Of a stretch of 20,443 bases of DNA, positions 1 to 7,102 are shown piece after piece. Below the pieces are notes generated by a model. It ran no database searches. It was not told where the DNA came from and was given only the letters and a program-made list of their open reading frames with translations. Source of the DNA: an uncultured Alphaproteobacteria bacterium. Lineage in GTDB: Bacteria; Pseudomonadota; Alphaproteobacteria; Rs-D84. A program made the position numbers and the translations under genes. How positions within the stretch are numbered: position 1 is the first letter of the stretch; every line of letters begins with the position of its first letter. Where the stretch lies: NCBI GenBank assembly GCA_947305255.1, contig CAMZDE010000016.1:1-20443 (forward strand), given 5' to 3'.

Positions 1-74
1 ACCGGATCGGTTGCGTTTGCAGCAAACGGCAGCGCAAGCCATATTGCCAATGATATGATTCGTTTTTTATTCAT
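1..74 (-). CDS. Secreted protein, N-terminal signal peptide only (cut by window edge)
   Basis: Only the first 24 codons lie in the window. The start is the ATG at 74-72, 7 nt after a strong Shine-Dalgarno (AAAGGAGA on the minus strand, about 81-88). The peptide begins MNKKRIISLAIWLALP, a basic N-region and hydrophobic core, and reaches an Ala-Asn-Ala signal-peptidase-type site near residue 21, so export through Sec is expected. The leader (SD context, TTGTTTAAA tract, ACCACC/GGTGGT terminator hairpin) resembles that of the secreted-protein gene at 19771-20319. This suggests a shared family or shared control. Function cannot be told from this fragment. Confidence 0.75.
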   Translation of the reverse strand, partial: MNKKRIISLAIWLALPFAANATDP

Positions 75-176
75 TTTCGTTTCTCCTTTATCTTTACCCC
101 ACATAGCCCGATAGGGCGAAGTGGAATTGTTTTTTTAAACAACACTCCGTGTCACCCCCCCAACGGAGGGGAACTA

Positions 177-207
177 TAAAAAAACGACCACCAGAAAAAG
201 GTGGTCG
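177..207 (-). terminator. Intrinsic terminator ending the leader RNA
   Basis: On the minus strand CGACCACC (207-200) and GGTGGTCG (192-185) form an 8-bp stem with a 7-nt loop, followed by seven U. It lies about 100 nt before the ATG at 74, so it either ends an independent small RNA or acts as a conditional terminator for the downstream secreted-protein gene. Confidence 0.85.
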
Positions 208-388
208 GGGTGTTGATAAATCAGAGTATGATTGATTCCGTGGGCCTTTCGGACAAGCCGTGTTATATTGCCAGCGGCACCCCGACCATATATCGGGGAA
301 ATACGGTGCGATGCACCGAAAACCTTTACGATGCTTTTCGCACCGTCATACTCTGGGCCTATCAAAGCCCCGAACCCTAATCAGGTTC
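177..388 (-). ncRNA. Structured leader or small RNA of unknown class
   Basis: About 210 nt runs from a good promoter to an intrinsic terminator and contains no convincing ORF. The minus-strand RNA folds by eye into a GAACC/GGTTC hairpin near the 5' end. A long interrupted closing stem follows: 372-368 with 210-206 (CGGGG/CCCCG), 365-360 with 218-213 (TTGATA/TATCAA), and 355-346 with 231-222 (10 bp, CAGAGTATGA/TCATACTCTG). This stem encloses about four hairpins: CGGTGCG/CGCACCG with an inner GCATCG/CGGTGC, CCCCGA/TCGGGG, GCCG/CGGC and TCCG/CGGA. The lowest closing pairs overlap the terminator's 5' arm by 2 nt, as in attenuators. It does not match 6S, SRP, RNase P, tmRNA or TPP consensus as I remember them. 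It may be a riboswitch-like leader of the gene at 1-74 or a free sRNA. Confidence 0.6.
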
Positions 389-394
389 ATGGGT

Positions 395-423
395 ATAATA
401 CCATATTTTGAAAACCTTGTCAC
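395..423 (-). promoter_or_regulatory. Sigma-70-type promoter for the structured RNA
   Basis: On the minus strand GTGACA (423-418), a 17-nt spacer and TATTAT (400-395) each match 5 of 6 consensus bases. Transcription would start near 388, just before the first hairpin of the RNA. Confidence 0.65.
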
Positions 424-463
424 TGAAAAAAATCAAAAAGTGATTTTTTATAAAACGCTGGAA

Positions 464-1111
464 TTATTTTATATTCATTTTGTATCGGTTATATTGCGCC
501 AATAAAACGTCCATACGCAATGATGGCAATATACAGACATCATCACCTTTGGCCGACATATGATACCCGCTCTGCGGGTCAAATTGCAGCGTAAAATCAG
601 GTTCCAAATTCGCCGAAACAAAATCTTTCATATCGCAAGTATTTTCACGTCTGATTTTTTCATCGTCTGGCATATTTACGCGTTTTTTAATGATATTTTG
701 CGCGTTTATCATTGGTTGAAACCATATTATTTTGAAATCATAGTTGCTATCTAATCTTTTTTTATGAAACCAATCTATCATTTGCCGTATATATTTCGGC
801 TGAATCACGTCATATGTAAAATTTTGTCCGACATGATCGAAAATTTCAAATTCAGGAACCCCATATAGCCATTTTGGAACACCGATTTCCCAGTGCGCTT
901 CGTTGACCCATAGGTATGTTGCAAAATTGCCCTTTTCAAAATATGCTTCGTCACGGAAATAATAATCGCGACCATCCAGTTCGTCTTCGCGTCTGGGGCG
1001 TGTTGTGGCAGATTTCAATTTATAAAAACTATTTTGTGGTAAAACTTCTTTGATGAAAGTGCTTTTGCCGCTGCTGGATTTGCCAGTACAAAATAAAACT
1101 ATGTTTTTCAT
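464..1111 (-). CDS. Guanylate kinase-like P-loop kinase
   Basis: The 215-aa protein starts MKNIVLFCTGKSSSGKSTF, a Walker A P-loop (GKSSSGKST). Near residues 34-50 it has SATTRPRR and a DGRDYYF stretch, which match the GMP-binding segment of guanylate kinases (S-x-T-T-R-x-x-R ... DG-x-x-Y). It probably phosphorylates a nucleoside monophosphate with ATP in the cytosol. The C-terminal two thirds are not close to canonical Gmk, so another substrate or a divergent paralogue is possible. I chose the ATG at 1111 rather than 1147 because GGGGG lies just upstream of it and the extra 12 codons would run into the rpoD terminator. It lies directly downstream of rpoD but behind that terminator, and no strong promoter of its own is visible. 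Confidence 0.7.
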   Translation of the reverse strand: MKNIVLFCTGKSSSGKSTFIKEVLPQNSFYKLKSATTRPRREDELDGRDYYFRDEAYFEKGNFATYLWVNEAHWEIGVPKWLYGVPEFEIFDHVGQNFTYDVIQPKYIRQMIDWFHKKRLDSNYDFKIIWFQPMINAQNIIKKRVNMPDDEKIRRENTCDMKDFVSANLEPDFTLQFDPQSGYHMSAKGDDVCILPSLRMDVLLAQYNRYKMNIK

Positions 1112-1135
1112 ATATATTACCCCCATATTTTTCAC

Positions 1136-1168
1136 AAAAGCCCGCAAAAATATTGCGGGCTTTTTTTT
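1136..1168. terminator. Terminator after rpoD (bidirectional stem)
   Basis: An 8-bp perfect stem GCCCGCAA (1140-1147) / TTGCGGGC (1153-1160) with a 5-nt loop follows the rpoD stop by 9 nt. The U-tract is stronger on the plus strand (eight T) than on the minus (four T, then GTGAAAAA), but no plus-strand gene ends here. Its likely job is to end rpoD transcripts. Confidence 0.85.
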
Positions 1169-1169
1169 A

Positions 1170-3263
1170 TTAATCTTCCAAGAAACTACGTAATTTGCGG
1201 GCGCGTGTTGGATGTTTTAATTTATTCAGCGCCTTTTGTTCAATCTGGCGGATACGTTCACGTGTCACACCGATATATTCGCCAACCTCTTCCAGTGTGC
1301 TGGTTTTGTTGGTGGACATACCAAAACGTTGACGCAAAACAGTTTCTTCTTTTGGATCCAATTCAGACAAAATTTGCGTGACAATTTTGCGTAAATTTTG
1401 CTGTGCCGCAGATGTGAATGGATTTTTCGCCGTTTCGTCTGCGATGATTTCGATACGCGAACTGTCGTCTTCGGTGCCAACTGGGGCCTCTAATGAAATC
1501 GGACGCAGATTTACCTTCATTGCCTTATGAATCTTGTCAACCGGCAGATATATAATCTTTGACAATTCTTCGGCAGTTGGCTGACGACCGTATTTATGCA
1601 TAAATTGCCGCGTTGCACGTTGAATTTTATGAATATTATCAATCATATGCACAGGTATTCGAATGGTGCGCGCTTGGTCGGCAATGCTGCGTGAAATACC
1701 CTGTTGAATCCAGTTTGTGGCATATGTAGAAAATTTATTACCCAAACGATAGTCGAATTTATCAACCGCCTTCATCAAACCGATATTGCCGTCTTGGACC
1801 AAATCAGAAAAATCCAACCCAAGGCCGCGATTACTGGATTTTTTCGCGAATTTAATAACCAAACGCAAGTTTGCTTCTATCATTTCGCGTTTTGCGCGGG
1901 CCGCTTCGCTTTGGCCACGACGCACCAATTCAACAACCTTTTTGTATTCAGATGTCGGTTGGCCTGTTTCTTTGGCAATCGCAGTGATATCTTCTTGGAT
2001 TTTCAGAACATTTTCTTGGTGATTTTTAGCAAAATTTTGCCATGCAGCACTCTTGTTCTTCGCCAGTTTTTTGACCCAATTTTTGTTCAATTCGTTTCCA
2101 ACATATTCGGCCAAGAAATCTTCGCGTTTGATTTTGCAAGACAGCGCAAGGCGCAACATTTTGCCCTCTAACCCCATCAACAATTGATCGCGCTGAGTTA
2201 ATTTTTCCATAATTTCGTTGATTCTGTCGTCGTTCAGGCGGATTTTGCCGACATATTCGAACAATTCCAGACGCGATTTGTTGTATTTCTTTTCCAACGC
2301 TTCGTCCGGCTTAGACGACGTAATCAGGTTTTCCAAACGTTTCGCCTGCAATTTTTGCATACCGGTAAATACGCGTTTGATTTTTGTGAACAAATCCGTA
2401 ATCATCGGCATCAAAGATTCTTCCATTACTGGAATTGGAACACCCGAAGAACCACGTTGAGAATCGTCCTTTTTGACATCTTCATCGTCGTCATCGCCCA
2501 AATCGTCATCATCGTCTTCTTCGGCTTCGACTGATTCTTCCAAATCGTCCAAATCATCGTCATTTAAATCATCAACCCTATCGACACCTTTGGATTTAAG
2601 GGTATCTGCCAATGCCGCCAATGATTTTTGTTCAGATTCGCTGGAATACATAACTTCTAAATTTATGATATGGCGCAAACGAATGTCGCCATTCATTAAT
2701 TGTTGAAACCAATCCAACATAGCCTGAATAGTCATTGGGCTTTCGCAAAGGCCATAGACCATCAAACGAGATGCAGCCTCTATGCGTTGTGCAATTGCAA
2801 TTTCGCCCGCCGCAGTCAATAACTGTACCGTGCCAATTTGTTTCAAATACGATTGAACAGAATCTTGGACGCCCAAAACCAGATTTCCGGTCGAACTGCG
2901 TTCCAATTGTTTTGCGTAATATTCGTAATCTTCGTCGTTAACATCAACCTGTTCGGCGTCAGCATTCAATAAATCGCGGGTTTTATCACGATTATAGTTT
3001 TCATCGTCTTCTTCGTAATATTTTTCCATTTCACGCGAAAAACGATCGCCGTCTGTTTCCAGAACTTCCAATCCCAAATCTTGCTTAAAGAAATCCAGAA
3101 CTTCGTCTTGTTCTTCGTCTGGGACTTCGTCTGCGGCAATCGCGGCGTCAAAATCCATTTTGGAAAGATAGCCTACTTCGTTTGCAGACAATGCCAATTC
3201 TTTCAAACTTTCCGGCAAAGAATCTACTAGTAATCTTGTCGCGTCATCTAGTTTTTTAGCCAT
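1170..3263 (-). CDS. rpoD: RNA polymerase primary sigma factor (sigma-70)
   Basis: The 697-aa protein has the full primary-sigma layout. Region 1.1 is at about 1-75 and region 1.2 at about 125-165 (VQDSVQSYLKQIG). A non-conserved insert with a very acidic stretch lies at about 230-268. Region 2 is at about 458-550 (NIGLMKAVDKF, KFSTYAT, RSIADQARTIRIPVHM), then region 3. Region 4.2 is at about 655-685 (TLEEVGEYIGVTRERIRQIEQ). It directs core polymerase to housekeeping promoters. The SD is AAAGG 7 nt before the ATG. It lies 34 nt after trcR and is probably co-transcribed with it. In region 2.3-2.4 the normally invariant TYATWWIRQAITR reads TYATNWIQQGISR, and NRGL is followed by a 2-residue longer loop. 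These are unusual at promoter-melting positions. Confidence 0.97.
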   Translation of the reverse strand: MAKKLDDATRLLVDSLPESLKELALSANEVGYLSKMDFDAAIAADEVPDEEQDEVLDFFKQDLGLEVLETDGDRFSREMEKYYEEDDENYNRDKTRDLLNADAEQVDVNDEDYEYYAKQLERSSTGNLVLGVQDSVQSYLKQIGTVQLLTAAGEIAIAQRIEAASRLMVYGLCESPMTIQAMLDWFQQLMNGDIRLRHIINLEVMYSSESEQKSLAALADTLKSKGVDRVDDLNDDDLDDLEESVEAEEDDDDDLGDDDDEDVKKDDSQRGSSGVPIPVMEESLMPMITDLFTKIKRVFTGMQKLQAKRLENLITSSKPDEALEKKYNKSRLELFEYVGKIRLNDDRINEIMEKLTQRDQLLMGLEGKMLRLALSCKIKREDFLAEYVGNELNKNWVKKLAKNKSAAWQNFAKNHQENVLKIQEDITAIAKETGQPTSEYKKVVELVRRGQSEAARAKREMIEANLRLVIKFAKKSSNRGLGLDFSDLVQDGNIGLMKAVDKFDYRLGNKFSTYATNWIQQGISRSIADQARTIRIPVHMIDNIHKIQRATRQFMHKYGRQPTAEELSKIIYLPVDKIHKAMKVNLRPISLEAPVGTEDDSSRIEIIADETAKNPFTSAAQQNLRKIVTQILSELDPKEETVLRQRFGMSTNKTSTLEEVGEYIGVTRERIRQIEQKALNKLKHPTRARKLRSFLED

Positions 3264-3297
3264 GAAAAAACCTTTGATTTATTGTAAAAACAGAAAA

Positions 3298-3825
3298 TTA
3301 TTTGTGTGATTTGTTCGCTTTGGCAATCGCTTCGTGCAAAGCAGATTCAGAAACCAACCCCAAAACCAGTGGGCTTTGGATTTGAATCATCGAATACGAA
3401 TTGTGTGTTTTTTCGCGAATAGATTTCACAGTCGGATTCGTACTGCGCATCAATCTGGCGATTTGGCCATCTGATAATTCTGGATAATTTTTGACAATCC
3501 ACAAAATACCACCCAAACGATTTTGACGATGCAATTTTGGTGTGTATCCGACACCTTTCTTGTTTTGTTTCTTTTGTGCTTCGACAATGGCGTCACGCAA
3601 AGTCAAACGCGCCGACGGGTCCGCTTCGCATTTTTCAATGTCTTCACGGGTAATCTGACCGTTCAAAATTGGGTTTAACCCTTGCATTTTATTTGATTCA
3701 GCATCGGCGATATTTTTAACCTCTAATTCATGCAAGCCGCAGAATTCACCAATCTGTTCAAATGTCAACGCGGTATTTTCAATCAACCAAAGGGCTGTGG
3801 ATTTAGGCATATATGGGTAATTCAT
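3298..3825 (-). CDS. trcR: Cell-cycle transcriptional regulator TrcR (DUF1013)
   Basis: The 175-aa protein begins MNYPYMPKSTALWLIENTAL and continues LTFEQIGEFCGLHELEVKNIAD. This is the DUF1013 signature known from Caulobacter TrcR and found across Alphaproteobacteria. A second conserved block is CEADPSARLTLRDAI. The C-terminal half (LGGILWIVKNYPELSD, then QIARLMRSTNPTVKSI) looks like a second helix-turn-helix. In the family it is a DNA-associated regulator of cell-cycle genes. The SD AGAGGAA precedes the ATG. It is first in a probable trcR-rpoD operon and has a palindrome-covered promoter upstream. Confidence 0.88.
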   Translation of the reverse strand: MNYPYMPKSTALWLIENTALTFEQIGEFCGLHELEVKNIADAESNKMQGLNPILNGQITREDIEKCEADPSARLTLRDAIVEAQKKQNKKGVGYTPKLHRQNRLGGILWIVKNYPELSDGQIARLMRSTNPTVKSIREKTHNSYSMIQIQSPLVLGLVSESALHEAIAKANKSHK

Positions 3826-3854
3826 GAATATTCCTCTTTTTCAAGACGTGATGT

Positions 3855-3882
3855 AATATAGCACAAAATGCGCTATATTCAA
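3855..3882 (-). promoter_or_regulatory. trcR-rpoD promoter with embedded palindrome
   Basis: On the minus strand TTGAAT (3882-3877), a 16-nt spacer and TATATT (3860-3855) form a promoter about 30 nt upstream of trcR. A perfect 8-bp inverted repeat AATATAGC (3855-3862) / GCTATATT (3872-3879), with 9 nt between arms, covers the -10 box and the edge of the -35. It could be an operator. Confidence 0.55.
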
Positions 3883-3902
3883 GTAGTTTTTTATAAAAAT
3901 TT

Positions 3903-4040
3903 TTACTGTTTTTTCACCAGTTTAAATCCGTCGACAGTATCCATAACCGTCCAACCGGCCGCATCACGCAAAAATTCGTCCAGATAAAATTTAGCAATAT
4001 CCCAAACAGATTTATGATCGCGCACCGCGCCATTTTCCAT
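3903..4040 (-). CDS. Small hypothetical protein, 45 aa
   Basis: ATG at 4040 to TAA at 3903-3905; the frame opens just after a stop at 4059-4061, so TTG at 4058 is the only longer start. The peptide starts MENGAVRDHKSVWDIAKFYL and ends in a Lys-rich tail (VKKQ). It looks like real coding sequence (amphipathic, with Trp and Asp content) but has only a weak GAAGA ribosome site. It lies 40 nt after the slam stop and could be the last gene of that operon. It could also be the 3' remnant of a longer gene lost at this junction. I do not recognise it. Confidence 0.4.
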   Translation of the reverse strand: MENGAVRDHKSVWDIAKFYLDEFLRDAAGWTVMDTVDGFKLVKKQ

Positions 4041-4080
4041 TTTATCTTCGATAGCCAATTAAAACAAAAATTCAATACCA

Positions 4081-5448
4081 TTAAAATTTTTGCCGCATAG
4101 TAAATTCCGCCGACCATTTTTCGTATTCGCGTGCGTGAATATTTGAATCACGATTAGTATATGAAATCGTCACAGTCGGCACAAATCCCCAATAATCTAT
4201 TTTGTTATTCGAAATAGACATCGTATAACGCTGGGTAAAATCGTGTTCAACAATCCGCTTAAAATCATTATCTTGGACGACCCAACGTGCGCCGTCATAA
4301 TCAGTCCACGAAAAAGACGGTTCAAAATATACACTGAATCCCCATGGGATTTCTGCGCCAAAGCCTATTCCGACATTGTAACGCCAATTCGCATACACGT
4401 CCCGCACCGCAGTATCCCTATCAACACCACCGTGCAAAACAATATATTTCGTAGAATCCAAAGAATACGTGATGTGTGGCGCAACACTATATGTTTGACC
4501 ATTCATATAATCGCCGTATTCATCGTAATCATTATTTAATACACGCAAAGATAATCCAGTAGATAATTTACGAGACCAATCATAGTGCGTGTCTATTTTT
4601 CCGCCTGCCGACCAATTATATCGATCCCAACCGTACCAACGACGCGACGCAATTCCGGCCAACCAGACATCACCGCGTTCCCATATATACCGCGGCCCCG
4701 ATGCCAGTGAAAGGTATAAATCATCGTATTTATGTTTGTCGTATATATTGCTGTATATGTTCGCTTCGTTTTTTAACCGCCAATGGTCAGACAAAACAAA
4801 TTCATAATTTCCGCCCAAAAGCAAATTATATCCAACCGCATGTTCAGGTTTTGTGTATTCTGTACACCCATAAAACCCCATATAACCGTTCAGGCATTCC
4901 GTCCCCCCAGACGCCTGATTTACATTATTATCAGGTGCGGCACCAAAATTAAACCAGACATTCCAACGTTTATTTTTACGCGCGACATAGCGGTAATACA
5001 TCATCTGTTGTTTTACAATATCGGGTATGTCCTGCCCCGCCATAGCCAACCGCAAATGATAATCTGCACGATACCATTGTTTTTTTGCCATATAACAAAG
5101 TGCCAGTTCATATCGAACCTTGGCCAAATCTGGTTGATCGTCCAATATCTTTTTATATATTTTAATTGCTTCATCAATATTGCCGCGTTTTTGTTCGATT
5201 TGGGCAAGCAAAAACCACCGTTCAATTTCAATCGGCAAATTATTAGTCTGGGGCATCATAGTTAAAATTTGCAACGCCCTCTCCTAATCGCCGGCATAGA
5301 CCATGTTGCCCGCGATTTTTACCGCGTCTAACGCGGACATTGTAAATTCAGTCGTTCCGTTTTCTTTCTTGGTTTCTTTTATACCAGATTCAGCCCATGC
5401 GAACATGGGCTGAACCAATATCAATAAAACGACAATTTTCTTTAACAT
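4081..5448 (-). CDS. Slam-type outer-membrane translocon (DUF560), interrupted by in-frame TAG
   Basis: Reading from ATG 5448 there is a signal peptide (MLKKIVVLLILVQPMFAWA), then codon 55 is TAG (5286-5284), and the same frame continues to TAA at 4081. Joined, it would be about 455 residues, close to known Slams. After the TAG comes a TPR-like helical region at about 60-140 (IYKKILDDQPDLAKVRYELA). It is followed by a C-terminal beta-barrel that opens with FNFGAAPDNNVNQAS, matching the DUF560 PD-x-N-x-N motif, and closes MRQKF with a terminal Phe typical of outer-membrane proteins. Slams move lipoproteins to the cell surface (type XI secretion). The ATG overlaps the upstream lipoprotein stop (TGATG), so translation is coupled. 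The TAG could be a nonsense mutation (CAG would give AGDQERALQIL), read-through or a sequence error. An unsuppressed stop separates the barrel from its signal peptide. Confidence 0.82.
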
Positions 5449-6965
5449 CAATTGTCTTTCTTCATGCCATATGCGCCCTGGAATTCCCATTCACGCCATG
5501 CGTTTGGCTCATCGACGGTTCCGTCAAGTACTTTTTCATTATAGTATCTGACGGTTCCAGCCGCTTCGGATGGCGTATCGATACCATAATAGCCAAACCT
5601 ATCGCTGGTTTCAGTAATGTCAACAGACGCATCTTTCGCCAGGTATGTGGGCAAATTGCTGTTTTTGTTATCAAATTCGAATGTTGCATCAGCATCGCCA
5701 ACCTTGGTTGCTGTCACATCATAAAATCCCTGGGCTGCAAAAGGCATACTTAATGTTGCAGTATCACCATTGATTTCCAGCGTGGCGTTGTTAGCGGCAT
5801 ACACTTCTGCCATATCGTGCCCAGCACTATTAATATGTCGAGCAGCATCTTTTATGGCACCTGGCACAGTGGCTTCTGTATACGAAGCAACATTGCCATT
5901 TCCATCTGCCAGGTGATATATTTTGTTCTGTCCATCTTCTTCTGTATAGTACGGGATTTGATATTGATTCAACAATTCAGCACGATCAACACCGTTGCTT
6001 TGAATCGACGAATATACACGTCCAATCGCTTTACCGGTAAAATGCATACCATCGGTTGGTGTCAAAGTATCAACCAATTGACCATGTTGTATGGCATATC
6101 CGCCAGCAAACAATTGGTAATCTTTAGAGTTAGCAAATTCGTTTTCTCGTTCATCCAGTGTTTTATAATTATGATTGTCACCAACTAAATCGTTATAACC
6201 CTGATCTGTTAACCAATCTATTAAATCGTCAGTATCTGTATTGTTTTCATCGTTCAGATATTCTGTGATGTGTGCTTCGGCGTCACGTATATGAGCCAGC
6301 ATGGTTTCATTTAGATTTTTATGTTTTGAACGATACACTGGATTAAAATTACCAAAATCAGAGAATGTTAATTCTGTTCCTTCGGTGTTTATATCCAGAA
6401 TTTCATCAATACGGTTCCAGTGGCCGTTTGAACCGGTTGCAGCGATACTTTCCAAATAGTCCATAGTAATGGTTCCATCATCAACGATACGGTGCGTAAC
6501 CGCCCCGTCATTAGTGTTTGAAACATATTCAAACATAGGACCGTTGAAACGTTGCGTATCGCCTATTCTATCAATAGTAGCCGACACACCACCCAAAGTT
6601 TCGGTCACTTTGGCGATACGGCCAGTGCCATTATCAATTGCGAATTGGAAAGAAGCCATATCCGGATTTTCAGCGATTTTGAATTGAACGTCGCTTAAAT
6701 CATAAACATTGTATGTATGGCCGCCAGATGTCACGTGTCCTGAACGAATTGCATGTGACGAACCGTCGGTTGCAACGACAATACCAGAAGTCATATTTGT
6801 AATATTGTGATTACTTGCAACGCCTTCTTGGCTGATTAGTCCATCAAACAAAGCCACACTGGCGTTGGCCGTTGGGGCCGGCGCAGTGCCACCACCAGTA
6901 CCAGAACCGCCGCCAAAGCAAGCGCTAAGTGCCAATAAAGATGTTAAATACAGGTATTTTTTCAT
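5448..6965 (-). CDS. Surface lipoprotein, TbpB-like Slam cargo
   Basis: The 505-aa precursor starts MKKYLYLTSLLALSACFGGG. It has a lipobox LSAC with Cys16, then a Gly-rich tether. The body is beta-rich with Asp, Asn and Gly turns. The C-terminal part (about 400-505) has the alternating pattern of a transferrin-binding-protein-B-like barrel and ends EFQGAYGMKKDN, close to the FGAKK-type end of this class. Its stop TGA overlaps the slam ATG, so it is most likely the cargo displayed by that translocon. It shares blocks with the lipoprotein at 7103-8824 (F-x-G-x-A-x-GRV, YDVT, EFQ-A-Y/F-G), showing paralogy. The SD AAGGAAGG precedes the ATG. The ligand is unknown; iron or haem proteins are family examples only, and no Fur box was seen. 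Confidence 0.82.
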   Translation of the reverse strand: MKKYLYLTSLLALSACFGGGSGTGGGTAPAPTANASVALFDGLISQEGVASNHNITNMTSGIVVATDGSSHAIRSGHVTSGGHTYNVYDLSDVQFKIAENPDMASFQFAIDNGTGRIAKVTETLGGVSATIDRIGDTQRFNGPMFEYVSNTNDGAVTHRIVDDGTITMDYLESIAATGSNGHWNRIDEILDINTEGTELTFSDFGNFNPVYRSKHKNLNETMLAHIRDAEAHITEYLNDENNTDTDDLIDWLTDQGYNDLVGDNHNYKTLDERENEFANSKDYQLFAGGYAIQHGQLVDTLTPTDGMHFTGKAIGRVYSSIQSNGVDRAELLNQYQIPYYTEEDGQNKIYHLADGNGNVASYTEATVPGAIKDAARHINSAGHDMAEVYAANNATLEINGDTATLSMPFAAQGFYDVTATKVGDADATFEFDNKNSNLPTYLAKDASVDITETSDRFGYYGIDTPSEAAGTVRYYNEKVLDGTVDEPNAWREWEFQGAYGMKKDN

Positions 6966-7102
6966 GTTGTCCTTCCTTTTGTTGTTTTATTTATTGTGGG
7001 CGCATCACCATTACACAAAAGGCCCAAAGCAACAACTATATTCATTGCCTGATACCAGCGTATTAAAAAATGCGAATTAAATCAATGCTTTTTTTCAGCC
7101 CA

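Noticed and set aside
360..400. TPP-riboswitch-like string ACCCATGAACCTGATT on the minus strand
   Set aside because: The required upstream GGGGTGCC...CTGAGA half is absent and the -10 promoter box lies immediately before it.
2473..2706. Serine-rich frame opposite rpoD
   Set aside because: It is the antisense shadow of the acidic Asp/Glu run in the sigma factor.
3914..4117. 67-codon hydrophobic frame overlapping the slam end
   Set aside because: It overlaps slam and the 45-aa frame, lacks a ribosome site and reads as an out-of-frame shadow.
5284..5286. Genome-wide reassignment of TAG
   Set aside because: guaC ends at TAG in a position matching family length, and no suppressor tRNA is visible in the window.
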